From NCBI RefSeq assembly GCF_009870125.1, contig NC_046683.1, positions 3,224,001 through 3,288,000 on the forward strand: a DNA stretch of 64,000 nucleotides, in the 5' to 3' direction. Positions within the stretch are counted from its first letter, which is position 1; every line of letters starts with the position of its first letter. Positions 59,726 to 64,000 of the stretch are shown here, one piece after another. Under the pieces are notes generated by a model. It did no database searches. It saw only the letters and a program-made list of their open reading frames with translations, and was not told where the DNA came from. The position numbers and the translations under genes were made by a program. The stretch comes from Drosophila pseudoobscura (taxonomy: Eukaryota; Arthropoda; Insecta; Diptera; Drosophilidae).

Positions 59726-62700
59726 TGGCGCAGTCTCTTTTCTTTTCTTTCCTTTCCTTTTCCTCCGCCTTTTGCTCTTTTGCGTGTTTATTAAAAAACG
59801 ACCGAAAAGGAAAGATATGAGTGTGCTTGTATGCATCATCGAATGCCAAAGCTGTTGATACCCTTTCAGTGAAACATTATGCGATGGTTTCATGTAGGAA
59901 ACTATTAACTTAAATCGAATACCTATCGGATTGACATTTTTACGACACATATGACTTTGATTTAGCTATAAAAAGAACTAGGTACAGCGCTTGTGCTTTT
60001 TACCATTTCATTATGAAACATACAAAATTTCTCTCAACGAGGTGTTTGTCATCACTCTTTTTTACGATAGCTTGACATCATACATAGATCAAAGATCTCA
60101 CCATTTAGATGGATTATCTAAAGATATAAAATGTTGAACGTAATATTCTTATGGTTCCGACTTGCAGGAAACCTTAAGAATTCAGGGAAGACTATGCATA
60201 GCCATGCGGACATACGGAAATGGCTCCATCGACTCGAAGGTCTATGTGGCAAACATCTGGTGAAAATCATTATACCCTCTTCAAGAGTGTACAAACGATC
60301 AGCAGCAGCCCCCAACCAGAAGAGGAAGAAGCAGAAGAAGTAACGACGACGTCGTTAAACAAAAGCAAAAAAAAGAAACACACAAAAACAAAAACAGAAA
60401 AAAAACGATGCATGCAAAATGAATGCGGACATCAGAGAGACGGCGAGAGAGTGCGAATACGGCTAATGAATGCGAAATGGAACACAGATACAAGGAATGC
60501 AAACAATGCAGGCACGGGGTCGCACAGGGGATACCCTAACCGAGAGCTGGTGTTGTGCCAGGAGGGATGCAAGGGACTATAGAAAAACAGGTAATGTAGT
60601 AGAAATTCCATTTTGAAAAGTGTTAAAAGCAGTTCAGAATTTGCAAAACATTGAGAATACCTACGGTAAGTTCTTGCAAAGCCCATCCCATGCATGCCGT
60701 ATCAATGTGCTCGAACGCGATCAAAAACGCAGCATACCTTGGGACGCAGGTAATCGCCGCTGCCATACATATCTTTAATGAGTGCCAGCGAGTGTTCATT
60801 CGAAAAGAAACGCTCAATGCTGCGCCGACGCCAACGCCAACGCCAACGCAACCGGCAGGGGCATCTCTTCACTGCTTGCCAGCGGCTTTGTGTTTGTGTG
60901 TGTGTGTAAGCGATGGCGCGAAATTTAAAAAAGCTGCGCTTCAATCGCCGATGGGCCTCGGGATCGGGACTTGGACTTTTGCGACTGGATTTTGTTGTTG
61001 GACGTGATTTGTTTACGAATCTTAACTAAATATGTACACACAGTGCATTAAATTACCACGAAAGGCGTCGTCTGTTCCAATATTGTGCATTCACAAATAC
61101 GCCGGCATACAGAAAATCACAGCTCTGTGTACTATGTGCACTGTGCAGGGCCCTGGGCCAGGGACAGGGACGGGCACTGGCACCCAAGCCAAAGCCAAAG
61201 CGCGTCGTAATGCGAAATGATCGGAAATATCAGTGCAACAGTATAACCGTTACGCTTCTGTGGCAGCAGCCACAATGACTCACAGTACTCACAAATGCAC
61301 TCGCACTCGAACACACAATCATTTAAACCGGATGGAATTACATACATAAGAGTGCTGGGGATTTCAAACAAATCAAATATTTTAAAATATTTATCTTAAG
61401 CATCTTAGCATGGCCAATGAACTGTAGACTTGATGAATTGGAAGTAGGAAGGAATTCCACTCATAAATAAGAGGGGATTCAAAGAGGTAACAACCATTCA
61501 ATGGGACCATTCGTTGGAAACATTCATTGACTGCCGTAATACACGTAAACGAACACAAATGTTTATACAAATTTGTATATGTATTTACTACACGATTCGC
61601 TTGCATTCAGTTGACGGCTGAGAATGAATCATTCGAACAGAACGTCTAGAAACAGATTTCCAAATGGCATTTGTGTACATTTTTCTGGTGTAATGAGCTC
61701 TCCCTCTACCACATGGACACAGACTGATTCTGAGAAATAACAATAGACTTATTACACGCCGAAGGTTAATCATTCAATGATCATAATCATTCTGGATGGC
61801 TGCAGTTCCAATTAGCATGCGGGCTCGATCTTCGATGGCCATCTCGGCTGATGGCCTGATGGCCTGATGGGCTGATGGCCTGGTCTGTAAGCTCGGTTTC
61901 GTTTGGCAAACATTTCCGCAGATCAATTATGAGTGGACTGTTAACGAACAAACACACACAGAAGATATGTAAATATCGGCGGTGGCTTCGTGACAAACTA
62001 GGAAGTTGAGCAAACCGAGACACACAGAAAAACTAGTTGCTAAATTAGTGCAAATCATTTGCATTGATTAAACTTAATTCATATTGGAATGCCCATGTAT
62101 TTGCTTTGGCCACTCGGCAGATCTTCTCTTTTTTGGGGCATTAGCATTCGACGATGACGTGATGCCTAAGAGACCCAGACACTCTGGGCACACTCCGGAG
62201 CCCTGCACCTGTCGCCAGATTGGCCAAGTCTTCGTCATAGGCCGATCGTCCCGTCCACAAGCCACAGTTAGAAAAACGAGTTTCCAGTTTTATTGTTTGA
62301 AAGACACCGATATTCAGATATTCAGTTTCCACTTTTTTGACCATCTCCGCATGCATATTCATCGTATGCCTTGTCCGTATATATTTATACGTGTGTGTAT
62401 AATTATAATAATAATCGTTATGGTTATGCATTAATTGAATTAGTTATACCATGATTGTCACATTAACCAAGTGTTTGCATTTGGGAAAGTTTTCCTGGAC
62501 GAGCCTCTCTCGGATCGGATGGTTGGTATAAGTCCATATCCATCACGGGTAGATATCGGATGAGGAGCTAGAGGCTAACGATGGAATCTGGCATCGTTTT
62601 GAAAATTCTTTATAATTTTAGCGTCTGTTGCCTTTCGCTTTGTTCCGAACCGCCGAGAGCCTCTATATGGACAGTGCAGATACATATTGTATTTTCGCTA

Positions 62701-64000
62701 TTGGCGTTACACAAATGTCGCCTGATCTGTTGCCTGACACATTTTCCACTCACTCCGAGTGCGAGTCCGAGTCCGATTCCGATTCCGAGTGCGTGTCTGT
62801 GTGTGCCGCAGCACTTAGAGAGAAATGTATGTGAAAAGTTTCGCTGAGGAGAAAGGCGAGGAGGAGGATGGGAGGGAGGTCTCGGGTTAAACATTTTTGA
62901 AAAGCATTTTCCGTTGTCAGTTTTTTGTTCGTCGAGACAAAAAAAAATATAGATGTATATCCATACGTACATATGTATGTCTTGTACATAGAATGCTCGT
63001 AATATGCGTGATTTGGTCCGCCATGTGAACTGTTTTTTTTTTGGTTTTGGTTTTGGTACCGATCCCAATCAAAGCTCACATCGCGTAAGGATGAAATTCA
63101 AAACCCGAAAGGAGGAAAACAAAGGCCAGCGGAATTCGGCATTACCTGTAGAAGAAGTACTCCGGTAGTCCCGAAAAAACGCACAACAAATAAAATAATG
63201 CTGAAAAGGACAAACTTTCATTCAAAGCAAACAATAATCAAAGGCATAATGAATGCAAAACAAAACAAAGCAAAGCAAAACAAAAAGAGAACCCAGCGAG
63301 ATGAGATGAAGAATAAGGAGCGAAGCGGAGCGGAATAAAGGTGGTTGAACCCCGGCCCCGGGAGGAGGAGCTTTGCTGTGTCCCGTCCCGTCCCGTCCCG
63401 TACCGTCTTTGTCCTGTCCTGTCCTTGCCAGCGTAGGTAACCAAAAGTTCAATTTTTCGTGTACAGTCCCGCCAAAGGGTTTCCGCGTCTCAGACTTGCC
63501 GTCGTTCCTCTCTAGTCTCTCATTAACTCAACTCCTTGTCTGAACGCCACTTGACTAAGTGACGTAGCAAGTATTTTGTGTGTCAGAGCCATTAATTTGC
63601 CTTTGGCTGGAAATTTATACGTATGGATTGATATTTGAAGTGAATTCTACGAGTATCAGTAGATTAGTAAAGTGCCAGACAGAGCCTATCACATTCCAGT
63701 CCAGTTCCATTTCCATTTCGTTCCAAAGGCGGGAGGGAGAATGAAACGCGATCTATGCACCGGAGGAGGAAGCTCTGCCGCTTTTATCTTACGAGTGTGT
63801 GCACGCCGTACGCCGTATACCGTACGCTCAGTTTCAACACATGCCGGGTACGGCTCCCGCTCCGTGTCCGGGGGCTGACCACTTGTGTGTGTGGGGGCAG
63901 GCCAGACTTATCGCACCTTCGATCTGAAGTGTAAATACAACCGAACCGAACTGAACCGAAACGAAAGGAAGCCCCCTCCAATGGTGCCCACCAATGTTTA
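59726..64000. other. Noncoding DNA at the right edge
   Basis: No gene was recognised. It holds CCAACG hexamers at about 60829-60850, GGCCTGATG repeats at about 61852-61882, GAGTCC/GATTCC repeats at about 62757-62792 and TCCCG pentamers at 63381-63400. If the block at 59.5 kb is a promoter, this could be first-intron sequence. Confidence 0.45.
63381..63400 (+). repeat. TCCCG pentamer microsatellite
   Basis: Four tandem TCCCG units followed by related TCCTG units. Confidence 0.85.

Noticed and set aside
60262..60290. Possible INE-1/DINE-type fragment (ATTATACCCTCTTCAAGAGTG)
   Set aside because: Only a short stem-like piece resembles such elements; no longer match or termini were seen.

Overview
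The window is fly DNA, almost certainly Drosophila. The protein-coding genes have fly orthologs and small phase-0 introns, coding sequence is rich in CAG/GCA triplets, and the noncoding DNA is full of short microsatellites. The repeated TACATATGTA-type motifs and the satellite-like array fit an obscura-group species, but the sequence alone cannot prove the species. Nothing bacterial, viral or plasmid-like was seen.

Layout. (1) 1-12.95 kb: a plus-strand gene for a glutaredoxin-domain cysteine-rich protein (family of D. melanogaster CG12206/CG31559 and vertebrate GRXCR1). It has an inferred 5' UTR exon near 1 kb, a long low-complexity first coding exon, a 7.5-kb intron and three short exons carrying the glutaredoxin fold and four CXXC pairs. 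(2) 12.99-17.08 kb: a tandem array of two interleaved unit types, 175 bp and 319 bp. (3) 17.3-19.8 kb: a large imperfect palindrome whose outer parts look like two tail-to-tail copies of the 3' end of one gene. (4) 20.0-22.4 kb: small or decayed coding-like sequence, including a convincing 70-residue single-pass membrane protein. (5) 22.6-25.6 kb: a MARCH5-type mitochondrial E3 ligase on the minus strand, divergent from a multi-pass membrane protein gene on the plus strand. (6) 25.6-57.7 kb: about 32 kb with no recognisable gene, only microsatellites, an AT-rich island and GAGA-rich stretches. (7) 57.8-58.35 kb: a diverged paralog of the membrane protein at 25 kb, with a scrambled C-terminal frame. 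(8) 58.4-64 kb: noncoding, with one promoter-like CpG-rich block near 59.5 kb that may start a gene leaving the window.

How the parts relate. The recognised genes have unrelated roles: a redox-fold protein likely tied to actin structures, a mitochondrial ubiquitin ligase, and a pair of membrane-protein paralogs. They do not form one pathway. The most unusual part is 13-22.4 kb, where a composite satellite directly abuts an inverted gene duplication that could make hairpin RNA, followed by small unrecognised ORFs with good splice sites. This is typical of a fast-evolving locus between two conserved genes.
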